Source: Arthrobacter sp. QXT-31
GTDB taxonomy: Bacteria; Actinomycetota; Actinomycetes; Actinomycetales; Micrococcaceae
Direction of reading: 5' to 3'
Assembly (NCBI RefSeq): GCF_001969265.1
Contig: NZ_CP019304.1
Location: 310,001 to 374,000 of the forward strand
Length of the DNA stretch: 64,000 bases
Position numbers and translations under genes: made by a program. The stretch's first letter is position 1; the number at the start of each line of letters is the position of its first letter. Below are positions 52,687-64,000 of this stretch, one piece after another. The notes under the pieces are model-generated. The model was not told the origin of the DNA, did not search any database, and saw nothing but the letters and a program-made list of their open reading frames with translations.

Positions 52687-55200
52687 ATGGCACGCCGCCA
52701 AACCCGCACCCCCGTAGGGGAAACAGTCCAGGACTACACCGAAAACATCGTTGATATCGACGTGACTTCCGAGATGGAAGGCTCCTTCCTGGAGTACGCG
52801 TACTCGGTCATCTATTCCCGGGCCCTGCCCGACGCCCGGGACGGCCTGAAGCCTGTCCAGCGGCGCATCCTGTACATGATGAGCGACATGGGCCTCCGCC
52901 CGGACCGCGGCCACGTCAAGAGCGCGCGCGTGGTTGGCGAGGTCATGGGAAAGCTCCACCCGCACGGTGACACCGCCATCTACGACGCCATGGTGCGCAT
53001 GGCGCAGGACTTTTCGCTCCGGCTTCCCCTGATCGACGGCCACGGAAACTTCGGCTCGCTCGACGACGGCCCGGCAGCACCGCGGTACACCGAGGCCCGG
53101 CTGGCGGCGGCGGCGCTCACCATGACGGACCACCTCGATGAGGACGTGGTGGACTTCGTCCCCAACTACGACAACCAGCTCACCCAGCCGGAGGTCCTGC
53201 CTGCGGCGTTCCCCAACCTGCTGGTCAACGGCACCACGGGCATCGCGGTGGGCATGGCCACGAACATGGCCCCGCACAACCTCGTGGAAGTCATTGCCGC
53301 CGCCCGGCACCTGATCGCCAACCCGGACGCGACGCTGGACGACATCATGCAGTTCGTCCCCGGCCCCGACCTGCCCACCGGCGGGCGCATCGTGGGCCTG
53401 GACGGCATCCGGGATGCCTACGCCACCGGCCGCGGCTCCTTCAAGACCCGCGCCAAGGTGGAGGTGGAGCAGCTCTCGGCCCGGCGGACCGGCCTGGTGG
53501 TCACCGAACTGCCGTACATGGTGGGTCCGGAAAAGGTGATCGAGAAGATCAAGGACGCCGTCAACGGCAAGAAGCTGGCCGGCATCAGCGACGTCGTGGA
53601 CCTGACCGACCGCAAGCACGGCCTGCGGCTGGTCATCGAGCTGAAGAACGGCTTCAACCCCAACGCCGTTCTCCAGCAGCTCTACCGCTACTCGCCGATG
53701 GAGGATTCCTTCGGCATCAACAACGTCACCCTCGTGAACGGGCAGCCGCAGACCCTGGGCCTGCTGCAGCTGCTCACCGTCTACGTGGACCACCGCATCT
53801 CGGTGGTCCGGCGCCGGACGGTGTTCCGCCTGGGCAAGAAGAAGGACCGCCTCCACCTGGTGGAGGGCCTGCTCATCGCCATCGTGGACATCGACGAGGT
53901 CATCCAGATCATCCGGTCCTCGGACGAGGCCTCCGCGGCGCGTGAACGGCTGATGTCCATCTACGACCTCACCGAGATCCAGGCGAACTACATCCTCGAG
54001 CTCCGGCTCCGCCAGCTGACCAAGTACAGCAGGATCGAGCTGGAGAAGGAGCAGGACGAACTCCGCAAGGAGATCGCCGAGCTGGAGGCCATCCTCGAAT
54101 CCGATCAGCTGCTGCGCGAGCTGGTCTCCGCCGAGCTCGGTGAGATCGCCGAGAAGTACGGCACGCCGCGGCGGACCGTACTCCTGGAGTCCGAGGCCGT
54201 GTCCCCCACGGTGGCCAGCGCAGGCGGTGAGCAGGGCAAGGCGGTCAAGGGCAAGCCTGCCCCCCTCGCCCTCGAGATCGCCGACAACCCGTGCTGGGCG
54301 ATCCTCACCGCCTCCGGGCAGATCGCCCGGACCGCGAACCGGGACAGCCTGGCCGAGACCGGTCCTCGTTCAAAGCACGATGTGTTCCGCTCGGTGGTCA
54401 AGACGTCGGCCCGTGGCGAGATCGCCGCGGTCACCTCACAGGGACGCATGCTGCGGATCCAGGTGATGGACATGCCCGTCCTGCCGCCGGTCTCCGGCCT
54501 GCCCAACCTCGCCGGCGGCGTTCCCGCCAAGGACTTCATCACCCTCCTCAAGGGTGAATCGCTCGTGGCCTTTGCGCCGCTCGATGAGGTGCTGGCCCTT
54601 GGCACGGCGCAGGGAGTCGTGAAGCGGGTGCAGCCTGACTACCCGCTGAACCGCGAGGACTGGGAAGTGATCACGCTGAAGGACAAGGACAGCGTGGTTG
54701 GCGTGGCACCTGCGGGCGCTGACGATACGGACCTCGTCTTCCTGACCCGGCAGGCACAGCTGCTGCGGTTCACCGCCGCCAATGTCCGCCCGCAGGGCAG
54801 GACGGCCGGTGGCATGGCCGGCATCAAGCTCGCCGCCGGCGACCAGGTGGTGTTCTTCGGTGCCGTCGCCCCCGGCGACGAGGCCGCCGTCGTCGTTACC
54901 ATTTCCGGCACGGAAGGTGCCCTGCCGGGCACCGCCCCCGGGGCCGCCAAGGTGACTGCCTTCGCCGAATACCCGGCCAAGGGGCGCGCCACCGCCGGGG
55001 TCCGGGCGCACCGGTTCCTGAAGGGCGAGGACACGCTGCTGCTGGCGTGGGCCGGCCACGGGCCGGCGAAGGCTTCATCGTCGGCCGGGGTGGCCCGCTC
55101 GCTGCCCCAGGAGCACGGCCGGCGCGACGGTTCGGGCATTCCGCTCTCGCAGGCGGTGGACGTGATCGGGCCGAGCATGGCCTGGCCGGAATCCGCTTAG
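52687..55200 (+). CDS. parC: DNA topoisomerase IV / gyrase subunit A
   Basis: An 837-residue type IIA topoisomerase cleavage subunit. The breakage Tyr is Y134 in PRYTEARL. The quinolone region reads [17 protein letters not shown] with T96 and D100 at the positions of Ser83 and Asp87 of Escherichia coli GyrA. Coiled-coil helices (about 430-480) and a six-bladed beta-pinwheel C-terminal domain follow. No GyrA box (QRRGGKG-like) was seen, favouring topoisomerase IV. The parE partner is not in the window. Confidence 0.9.
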   Translation: MARRQTRTPVGETVQDYTENIVDIDVTSEMEGSFLEYAYSVIYSRALPDARDGLKPVQRRILYMMSDMGLRPDRGHVKSARVVGEVMGKLHPHGDTAIYDAMVRMAQDFSLRLPLIDGHGNFGSLDDGPAAPRYTEARLAAAALTMTDHLDEDVVDFVPNYDNQLTQPEVLPAAFPNLLVNGTTGIAVGMATNMAPHNLVEVIAAARHLIANPDATLDDIMQFVPGPDLPTGGRIVGLDGIRDAYATGRGSFKTRAKVEVEQLSARRTGLVVTELPYMVGPEKVIEKIKDAVNGKKLAGISDVVDLTDRKHGLRLVIELKNGFNPNAVLQQLYRYSPMEDSFGINNVTLVNGQPQTLGLLQLLTVYVDHRISVVRRRTVFRLGKKKDRLHLVEGLLIAIVDIDEVIQIIRSSDEASAARERLMSIYDLTEIQANYILELRLRQLTKYSRIELEKEQDELRKEIAELEAILESDQLLRELVSAELGEIAEKYGTPRRTVLLESEAVSPTVASAGGEQGKAVKGKPAPLALEIADNPCWAILTASGQIARTANRDSLAETGPRSKHDVFRSVVKTSARGEIAAVTSQGRMLRIQVMDMPVLPPVSGLPNLAGGVPAKDFITLLKGESLVAFAPLDEVLALGTAQGVVKRVQPDYPLNREDWEVITLKDKDSVVGVAPAGADDTDLVFLTRQAQLLRFTAANVRPQGRTAGGMAGIKLAAGDQVVFFGAVAPGDEAAVVVTISGTEGALPGTAPGAAKVTAFAEYPAKGRATAGVRAHRFLKGEDTLLLAWAGHGPAKASSSAGVARSLPQEHGRRDGSGIPLSQAVDVIGPSMAWPESA

Positions 55201-55209
55201 ACTGCTGCC

Positions 55210-55728
55210 ATGCCTATCGTCCCGGATGAAAAGGACTGGACCTGGGTCCTGTCCCGCGCCTGCACGCAGTGCAGCTTCGACGCGTCCACCGTCACGCCGT
55301 CGACAGTTCCAGGCAGCGTCGAAAGCATGCTGCCGCGCTGGCGGGCAGTACTCCGGCGCCCGGACGCCGCAGAGCGCCCGGACGGCAACACCTGGTCCGC
55401 GCTGGAGTACGCCTGCCATGTCCGGGACGTGTTCAGCCTCTTCGACCGCCGCCTGAATCTGATGCTCACCGTGGACGATGCCCGCTTTGAGAACTGGGAC
55501 CAGGACCAGACAGCGCTGGACAGCGATTACGCGCACGCGGACCCGGCTGTGGTGAGCGCCGAGCTCACCGCGGAGGGCGAGCAGGTGGCGGCCTCCTTCG
55601 CCCGCGTCGAGGAGTCCCAGTGGGGCAGGACAGGACTGCGCAGCAACGGTTCCGAGTTCACCGTCCTGACGCTCGCGCAGTATTTCCTGCACGACGTCGT
55701 CCATCACCTTGCGGATGTGGACGGCTGA
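55210..55728 (+). CDS. DinB-superfamily protein
   Basis: A 172-residue four-helix-bundle protein. Metal-binding His candidates are in LEYACHVRDVFSLF and FLHDVVHHLADV, matching the DinB/YfiT pattern of putative thiol-dependent transferases (bacillithiol or mycothiol). The reaction is unknown. Starts 9 nt after parC, so likely cotranscribed. Confidence 0.88.
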   Translation: MPIVPDEKDWTWVLSRACTQCSFDASTVTPSTVPGSVESMLPRWRAVLRRPDAAERPDGNTWSALEYACHVRDVFSLFDRRLNLMLTVDDARFENWDQDQTALDSDYAHADPAVVSAELTAEGEQVAASFARVEESQWGRTGLRSNGSEFTVLTLAQYFLHDVVHHLADVDG

Positions 55729-55755
55729 CCGCCGGTTCTGGCTAGAGCTGCGGCG

Positions 55756-56769
55756 CTAGAGGACCTTGTCCCAGGCAAGACTCGTGTTGACGGGGGCGTA
55801 GCCCATCTTGCGGTACAGCGCCATGGCGCCGGTCGGGTTGTCGGAGTCGACGTCCAGCGACGCCAGGTCCATGCCCGCTGCCGCGAAGCGCCGCATGGCG
55901 TCTGCGAGCAGGGCCTGGGCGATGCCGCGCCCGCGGAACTCCCGTCGGACGCCGAGCAGGTCCGTGTACCCTTCCGTGAAGCCGCGCGTCACGGCAGTCT
56001 CCGGGTCGTGGCTGGCCAGCTGGTACCCGACCACCTCGCCCGTGCTGCTCTCCCGCACCACGGCGCTGAGGTCGGGCCGGGCCAATGGATCGTTGACCAC
56101 GAAACCCCATGATTCCTCGTCCCGTGGCTCGCTGCCCCAGTGGTCGGCAAACACCTGGTTGTGCGCCAGACGCAATGATTCACTCAGCCCGGGTTCCATG
56201 CGCACGAACTCCAGGCCGTCGGCCAGGGGTGCTTCGGGCAGCGGAGCCGACAGCGGACGGTGCATCTCGTTGTAGTAGCGGACCACCTCATACCCGGATT
56301 CCTCGAGGAGCGCGCACTGGTGCTGCTGCTTCTGCTCGATAAAAATCCGCAGCCGCGGTTGCGCAGGTGTGTCGCTGCCCTGGACGCTGCCATCCTCCGC
56401 GAAGCGCTGCCTGGTCCGGGCCTCCAGCCACCACAGCAGGGCTGATCCGACGCCGCGGCGCTGCCACTGCGGGTCCACGGCACAGAATCCGTTCGCTTTG
56501 TCCCCGTCCTGGTTCTTGGTGAGGCGGGCGTAGGCCCGGGAAACACCTTCAGAGTCGAAGCCCAGAACGGCGTTTTGCCCGATCGGGTTCTTCTTTGATT
56601 CCACAATCTGCTCAAGGTCCGCCCGCCGCTCGAACCAGACGGGCTGCTCGACCGCTGCGGTCCGGGCGATCAAGGCTGCCCAGGAGTCGAGGTCCCCTTC
56701 CGATACGGGCCGCCAGTGCAGATCGGGGAAGCCGACTGCCGGGGCGGCCGGGGCATGGTTGTGCGTCAT
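55756..56769 (-). CDS. tandem GNAT-domain N-acetyltransferase
   Basis: A 337-residue protein with two GNAT domains. Domain 1 (about 15-170) has VDPQWQRRGVGSALLWWLE and domain 2 (about 185-337) has GVRREFRGRGIAQALLADAM and NPTGAMALYRKMGY. The layout resembles mycothiol synthase (MshD) but the sequence is not clearly MshD, so the substrate is left open. Convergent with the DinB-like gene. Confidence 0.87.
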   Translation of the reverse strand: MTHNHAPAAPAVGFPDLHWRPVSEGDLDSWAALIARTAAVEQPVWFERRADLEQIVESKKNPIGQNAVLGFDSEGVSRAYARLTKNQDGDKANGFCAVDPQWQRRGVGSALLWWLEARTRQRFAEDGSVQGSDTPAQPRLRIFIEQKQQHQCALLEESGYEVVRYYNEMHRPLSAPLPEAPLADGLEFVRMEPGLSESLRLAHNQVFADHWGSEPRDEESWGFVVNDPLARPDLSAVVRESSTGEVVGYQLASHDPETAVTRGFTEGYTDLLGVRREFRGRGIAQALLADAMRRFAAAGMDLASLDVDSDNPTGAMALYRKMGYAPVNTSLAWDKVL

Positions 56770-56856
56770 GGGAACAGGCTAGCCGTCCGCGACAGTGGCA
56801 GGAAGCCGTAGGCTGGGGCAAAGACCGGGCACGTTTCCTACCGCGAAAGGCATTTG

Positions 56857-57087
56857 ATGCTTATTCTCTTCGGTTTCAAGACGGTTCAGAAGCTGCTGCC
56901 GGGGCGCGCGGCCTCGTGCCGGTACTGTGGCGTGTTCGCCCATCAGCACCTGGAGGAGCGCGCCACTAAATTCACGCTGTTCTTCATTCCCGTCTTCACC
57001 ACCTCCCGTTCCTACCGGATCACGTGCTCGAACTGCGGGGCCACGTCCATGGTCAATAGCCGCGAGAAGAGGGCGCTGGTGGGCTAG
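56857..57087 (+). CDS. small zinc-ribbon membrane-associated protein
   Basis: A 76-residue protein with two CxxC knuckles (SCRYCGV and TCSNCGA) and a short hydrophobic stretch FTLFFIPVFTTS between them. The family (zinc-ribbon, YgiT/DUF-like) is common in actinobacteria and has no assigned role. The ATG at 56857 has GAAAGG 7 nt upstream and is preferred to the TTG at 56854. Confidence 0.85.
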   Translation: MLILFGFKTVQKLLPGRAASCRYCGVFAHQHLEERATKFTLFFIPVFTTSRSYRITCSNCGATSMVNSREKRALVG

Positions 57088-57204
57088 ATCGGGGTGCGGG
57101 AACGAACCCGTCCACGCCGAGGGGCTCTTCCCTGGCTGTCCGTTCATGGTCAGAATGGGTGGGTTAGACCGGCTGTCCGGGTCCGACCGCGGCCTCGGCC
57201 ATAG

Positions 57205-59508
<2,304 letters not shown>

Positions 59509-59519
59509 CCCAGACCAAC

Positions 59520-59560
59520 GACCCGGGCCGGCTGCAGTGAGCAGCCGGCCCGGGTCTTTC
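59520..59560. terminator. strong hairpin between convergent katG and cydDC
   Basis: GACCCGGGCCGGCTGC (59520-59535) pairs perfectly with 59541-59556 around AGTGA, followed by TTTC. It can serve both genes. Confidence 0.88.
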
Positions 59561-59601
59561 ACCGGTTCCTACACTGGCTGGTTCTTACACCTGGCGCGCG
59601 G

Positions 59602-62600
59602 TTACACCGGCTGGCCGGACACCGCCATTTCTGATGCCGGCAGCCGGTACTCCGGGCGAAGATCGAGGAGTGCGTCGTCCGGGCTGATGTCCGCCGGGTT
59701 GTGGGTCACCAGCACCACCGTGCGCGACGCAAGCCCGGCACGCAGGTCCGCGATCAGCGCCCGGCCTGATTCGGCGTCGAGGTGCGCCGTGGGCTCGTCC
59801 AGCAGGATGACGTCGGCCTGCGTCATCAGGGTCCGTGCGACGGCCAACCGCTGCCGCTCGCCGCCGCTGAGGAACGCCCCGCCCGGTCCGATGCGGGTGT
59901 CCAGGCCGTCTTCCAGCCGCGCCAGCAGGGGCGCCAGGCCCACCGCCGACAACGCGTCCAGCATCGCCTGCTCGGTCTCTGCCGCAGACGCCGCACCGGA
60001 CTCCTGCCGCGGGCTGCCGAGCAGCAGGTTGCCGCGGACGGTGGAGTCGAAGAGGTGCGCCTCCTGCGGGCACCACGCTGCGGTGCCGGTCACCGCAATG
60101 CGGCCTTCGCGGGCCGGGAGAAAGCCGAGGATGACTGCCAGCAGCGTGGATTTGCCGGCGCCCGACGGGCCGGTCACCGCCAGCCAGCGGCCGGGTTCAG
60201 CGACGGCGGACAGACCGTTGAAGACATTTCCGCCCCCAGGCCAGGCCGCTGCCAGTCCATCCAGCTCCACGCCCGGCTGGCTGAGCCTCCGGGGCGGTGG
60301 CGCGGCAGGTCCGCCTGTTTCCAGGCCGGTGGCGCCGGCCCGGCCGGCTGTGTCTGCCCGCGCAGCTTCCGGGACGCCGAGGACGCCGGACTCACCGATG
60401 CGGCGCAGGACCGCACGCAGTGCCGGGAACTGCCGTACCGCCGTCGTCATGGCCCCAAAGGGTTCGGCGAGCGCCAGCTGCAGCAGGACAACGACGCCGA
60501 CTGTGGTCGCCGGAAGGGGCCCGGCCAGAACCTCCGGCGCTGCCAGCGCCGCGCTGTAGAGGGCGCCCGCGCCGCAGGCGGCAACGGTGAGCGCCTGGCC
60601 GAGGCCCTCCGCCCAGGCCGAACGGCGTGCCGCACCGGTGGCTTTCCGGTCCAGCACACGGATGCCGTCCAGAACGGGCTGCTTGGCACCGTTGGCATGC
60701 AGTTCCGCCCGGGCATCCAAAGCGGCAGCGACCCGCCGGAGGACACCGGAGCGCAGCCGCTGCTCGGCCCTGGCCGACATCCGGTCCGCGAGCAGCGCCG
60801 CCGCGGGCGCGGCCACCAGGCTCACCAGTGCCGCGGCGAGCACCGCCGGCAGGGCCGCGGGAAGCAGCCAGCCCACGGTGCCCACGGCGGCTGCCGCCAC
60901 CGCCACGGCCGTGACCGGAGGCAGCACTACCCGCGGGAGCAGGTCCCGGACGGTGTCGACATCCTCGATGACAGCACCCAGCACGTTGCCGCCCTGCAGC
61001 AGCCGGCGCAGGGACAGCGCCCGCTGGCTGAGGGATGCCCAGAGGCTGCCGCGCAGCTTCGTCAGGGAGGCAAACACGGCTTCGTGCAGGAGGAGCCGCT
61101 CGCAGTAGCGCAGCACGGCCCGGCCGATGCCGAAGAAGCGGACCCCCACGATCGCGGTCAGGAGGTACATGATGGGCGGCTGCTCGCTGGCGCGCAGGAT
61201 GAGCCAGCCGGACAGTCCGGAAAGCGCGACGGCGAAAAGGGCGGCCAGGGCACCGACGAGTCCGGAGGCAGCGAACCGTCCACGAACCGGCGCGAGCAGC
61301 CGGACGAGCATCCCAACCGTGTGGCCGGTACTGTACCCGGCTTCCGGGGCCGGGACGACGGCCTCTGAGGTGCCGGCCGTTGCGGTGGCGGCTGCCCGGG
61401 TAGCGCCCGCGCCGCCAACAGCCGGGGCGCCAACAATCTCGCCTCCCACAACCGGGGCGTCGGGAGCGGCGGCACCGGTGGAAGCGTGACCGGGCGCCCG
61501 GATGCCACTGGCAGCAACTCCGCTTCCGGACAGCGGGACGATGTGGTCGGCGAGTTCCCTCGTCTGCCGGTCATGGGCCACCAGGATGACGGTGGCGCGG
61601 CCTCGCAGCGCACGAATCGCGTCATGGACACGGTTGGCTGACTCCCGGTCAAGGTGGGCGGTGGGCTCATCGAGCAGCAAGACCGAGGCACCCGCCTCGA
61701 TGCGGGCCAGGCCGCGGGCAAGGGCGACGCGGCGCAGCTCGCCCGGGCTCAGCTCGGCCGGGTGCTTGTCCGCCAGGTGGTCCGCCGCTGCTGCCGCCAG
61801 GCAGCGCAGCACTCCCCCGCCGTCGCTGTCCCCGGTAGTCGAGGCGGTGCCGGCGGCCAGGTACAGCAGCACCTCCCCGCGCACGGTGTCCGCCACCATC
61901 ACCGGATGCTGCGGCACCCAGGCCACGTCGTCCGCCGAAAAACCTTCAACAGTTCCGGACACAGCAGTACCGCCGCCGCTTCCGACCGTTCCCGCCAGGA
62001 CGCCCAGCACCGTGCTCTTGCCGGCCCCGCTGGGACCGTCCAGCGAAGTGACGAGTCCGGCAGGCGCCGAAAAGCTGAGGGGCCCGACGGCGGGACCCTG
62101 CCTTCCCGGATAGCTGACCGTCAGCTCCCGGACAGTCACGCCAACGCCCTCCCCACCGTCTGCCCGCATCCCCGGCACGAGCCGCCTGGGCTCCGGTGCT
62201 TCCAGCACCGCTGTTGTTTCGGCAAGGGCGGCCCGGCCGTCGTCGCTCGCGTGGTGAGCAGTTCCCAGCTCACGGAGCGGAAGGTAGCAGTCGGGGGCGA
62301 GAATGAGCGCCAGCAGTCCTGCCTCCAGCGCCATGTCCCCGTGGACGAGCCGGACACCAATGAACACCGCCACCACCGCAACGGAGATTGTGGCAATGAG
62401 TTCCAGGGCGAGCGCCGAAAGGAACGCCGTCCGCAGGGTGCCCATGGTCCGCGACCGGTAGTCCTCGGAAATGTCCTCCAGCGCGCGGCGCTGGGCTGAG
62501 GCCCGGCCGAGCCCCACCAGCACCGGCAGCCCCTTGGCGAGTTCGAGCATGTGCCCGGACAGCCGGGAGAGGGCAGCCTGGGCATCCCGCACCTTGTCCT

Positions 62601-62965
62601 CGGTGTAGCGTCCGATCAGCACCATGAACACCGGGACGAGCGGCACCGTCAGCACGATCACCACGGCACTGACCCAGTCGGCGAAGAGGATCCGGGCACC
62701 GAGGAGCAGCGGGATCGCTGCACAGTTCACCAGCGCCGGAAGGTACTGCGTGTAGTAGCTGTCGAGGGCGTCCAGGCCCCGCGTGGCAAGCACCGCCAGG
62801 CCGCCGTCGGACGGTCCTGCGGTCCGGACGCCGTTGCGCAGTGCCGTCTCCAGGAGCTGCGTGCGCAGCTCTTCCTTGACGCCCAGCGCAGCCCGCCGGG
62901 CTGCCACGCCCTGCGCCCAGACCGTGACGGAGCGCAGAACCACGCCGGCCGCGCCCCAGCCTAGC
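59602..62965 (-). pseudogene. cydDC: fused thiol-reductant ABC exporter CydDC, 5' end cut off by IS insertion
   Basis: About 1,120 codons remain of a fused CydD-CydC protein that exports cysteine or glutathione-like thiols and is needed for cytochrome bd assembly. Half 1 has membrane helices, Walker A GPSGAGKST, signature LSPGELRRVAL and LLLDEPTAHLD; half 2 has its own helices, GPSGAGKST, LSGGERQRLAV and LLDEPTAHLD. The two are joined by an Ala/Pro/Gly linker of about 60 residues. The frame at the IS border begins LGWGAAGVVLRSVTVWAQ, which in intact CydD lies roughly 60 residues from the N-terminus. The start codon and first helix are therefore separated by the IS. Confidence 0.88.
62960..62965. 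repeat. target site duplication of IS copy 2 (one side)
   Basis: CCTAGC (GCTAGG on the IS strand), an NCTAGN site as in copy 1. The matching duplicate should follow the IS at about 64039, outside the window. Confidence 0.75.
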
Positions 62966-63929
62966 TGTATTGACCTGAGAGGTTGGTGACGCGGCTGACC
63001 GGTGTCTGACCTTTGAGGGCGGTGTGGGCTCGGTGGTGATTGTAGGCATGGAGCCAGTCGGGGAAAGCGGCGACACGCTCGGCCTCTGAGCGGTACGGGC
63101 GGATGTAGGCCCATTCCTCGAGCATGGTCCGGTTGAAGCGTTCGACCTTGCCGTTGGTTTGTGGCCGGTAGGGGCGGGTGCGTTTGTGCTTGATGTCCGG
63201 GCCCAGGGCTTCAGCGAAAGCGCGGGACCGGTAGCAGTTCCCGTTATCGGTCAGGACGCGCTGGACGGTGATTCCGTGGGCGTTGAACCAGGCATTGGCC
63301 CGGGACCAGAAGGCTGCTGCTGTTTCCTTTTTCTCGTCGGTGAGGATCTCGCTGTAGGCAAGACGTGAGTGGTCATCGACGGCGTTGTGGAGGTAGTGAT
63401 AGCCGGGCCGGCGGTTGGCCGTGGTGCCGGTCTTGTTCTTCCACCCGGCGGTCCTGCCCAGGACCCGGTGTCCGCCGCCATTGGGGATACGGCCGAGCTT
63501 TTTGATGTCGACGTGGACCAGGTCCCCGGGCTTGTCGTGTTCGTAGCGGCGGATCACCCTGCCGGTGCCGCGATCGAGCCAGGCCAGTTTCGCGAGCCGG
63601 TAGCGGGACAGCACACGATGGACGGTGGAGGGGTGGATGCCCAGCAGATAACCGATCCTGGCAGGGCCCCACCGGCGGTTCACACGGAGGGCGATGATCC
63701 GCCGCTCGGTACGCGTGGCAGTCCGCCGAGGCGAAGAGTGCGGGCGGCTGGAGCGGTCCTCCATTGCTTCCGGTCCATGCTCGCGGTAGCGCTCAGCCCA
63801 GCGCGCAGCGGTCGGGACCGAGACCTGGAACCGTTCCGCGGCCCGGCGCAGACTCCAACATTGGTCAACGACACACTGCGCGAGCTGCAGCCGGCCACGG
63901 GGCGTCAGAAGAGCGTTAGGGTGGGACAT
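62961..63929 (-). CDS. IS481-family transposase, copy 2
   Basis: 322 residues, identical to the product of copy 1, with the same helix-turn-helix and DDE motifs and the same start. As in copy 1 the TAG stop (62963-62961) comes from the CTAG of the target and lies outside the IS proper. Confidence 0.96.
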   Translation of the reverse strand: MSHPNALLTPRGRLQLAQCVVDQCWSLRRAAERFQVSVPTAARWAERYREHGPEAMEDRSSRPHSSPRRTATRTERRIIALRVNRRWGPARIGYLLGIHPSTVHRVLSRYRLAKLAWLDRGTGRVIRRYEHDKPGDLVHVDIKKLGRIPNGGGHRVLGRTAGWKNKTGTTANRRPGYHYLHNAVDDHSRLAYSEILTDEKKETAAAFWSRANAWFNAHGITVQRVLTDNGNCYRSRAFAEALGPDIKHKRTRPYRPQTNGKVERFNRTMLEEWAYIRPYRSEAERVAAFPDWLHAYNHHRAHTALKGQTPVSRVTNLSGQYS

Positions 63930-64000
63930 GAAGACCTCCGTGCGTGGAATTGGACTCTAGACAAGCCCCACTCCACCCGGAGGTCTTCTTCATGTCACCG
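62966..64000 (-). mobile_element. IS481-family insertion sequence, copy 2, truncated by the window edge
   Basis: Identical to copy 1 wherever both can be compared, in the opposite orientation. It contains the 26-bp right terminal repeat at 62966-62991, the whole transposase gene and the start-masking inverted repeat. By comparison with copy 1, 38 bp lie beyond the window. It interrupts cydDC. Confidence 0.95.

Noticed and set aside
59602..63114. A CydDC frame that appears to run on into the IS as a chimeric protein
   Set aside because: The extra N-terminal residues are a shadow frame of the transposase gene and have no start signal of their own; the gene is better described as interrupted.

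Overview
This is high-GC actinobacterial DNA. The gene content and order fit the Micrococcaceae, probably Arthrobacter or Pseudarthrobacter. Supporting signs are SepH, DUF3000, DUF3093, DUF3159, DUF3710 and DUF4193 proteins, a two-gene TrkA pair, GTG and TTG starts, many 4-nt ATGA overlaps, and several genes whose start codon sits only 6-8 nt after a -10-like hexamer. The order DUF3000-rnd ... dxs ... RNA methyltransferase-permease-trkA-trkA-DUF3159-OB-DUF3710-dut-DUF3093-DUF4193 matches, from memory, the conserved block around Rv2680-Rv2699c of Mycobacterium tuberculosis. The genus is an inference. Most of the window is chromosomal core.

Layout. 1-3.6 kb: FMN-riboswitch-controlled riboflavin operon on the minus strand (ribM-ribD-ribE-ribB-ribA). 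3.7-7.6 kb: rpe, then rsmB-fmt-def joined by ATGA overlaps. 7.7-8.5 kb: an orphan PD-(D/E)XK nuclease-like gene. 8.6-9.6 kb: a minus-strand tRNA-Val(CAC) and a plus-strand cluster Gly-Cys-Val-Gly-Val with a partial duplication. 9.6-21.3 kb: MT0933-type antitoxin-like gene, zapE, sulfurtransferase-sufE-ybaK, an alpha/beta hydrolase, msrB, a DUF6421-SDR-threonine aldolase group, DUF3000 and rnd. 21.4-22.5 kb: a complete IS481-family element with a 6-bp target duplication. 22.5-30.6 kb: accessory metabolism, namely a FadJ-type beta-oxidation enzyme with a palindromic operator in its promoter, and an operon-like run of aldo/keto reductase, nucleoside hydrolase and a complete ECF transporter (S, T, fused A). 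30.6-44.5 kb: small conserved genes, dxs, acnA, TrmA/RlmD-like methyltransferase, KimA-like permease, trkA pair, DUF3159, OB-fold, DUF3710 and dut. 44.5-59.5 kb: DUF3093, DUF4193, sepH, tdk, phosphodiesterase, DUF5998, a GNAT-first protein acetyltransferase, parC, DinB-like, double GNAT, zinc ribbon and katG. 59.6-64.0 kb: a fused cydDC gene cut near its 5' end by a second, identical IS481-family copy that runs off the window.

No new defence or biosynthetic system is visible. The most interesting signals are small in scale: (a) the IS481-family copies both insert at CTAG, and the target DNA supplies the transposase stop codon; (b) an inverted repeat within the IS could mask the transposase start in read-through RNA; (c) the IS breaks cydDC; (d) 15-18-bp tandem repeats recur at gene ends, often starting at or spanning the stop codon; (e) a long intergenic hairpin plus direct repeats after fadJ; (f) candidate operators before fadJ and acnA; (g) an ECF transporter next to a nucleoside hydrolase with unassigned substrate.
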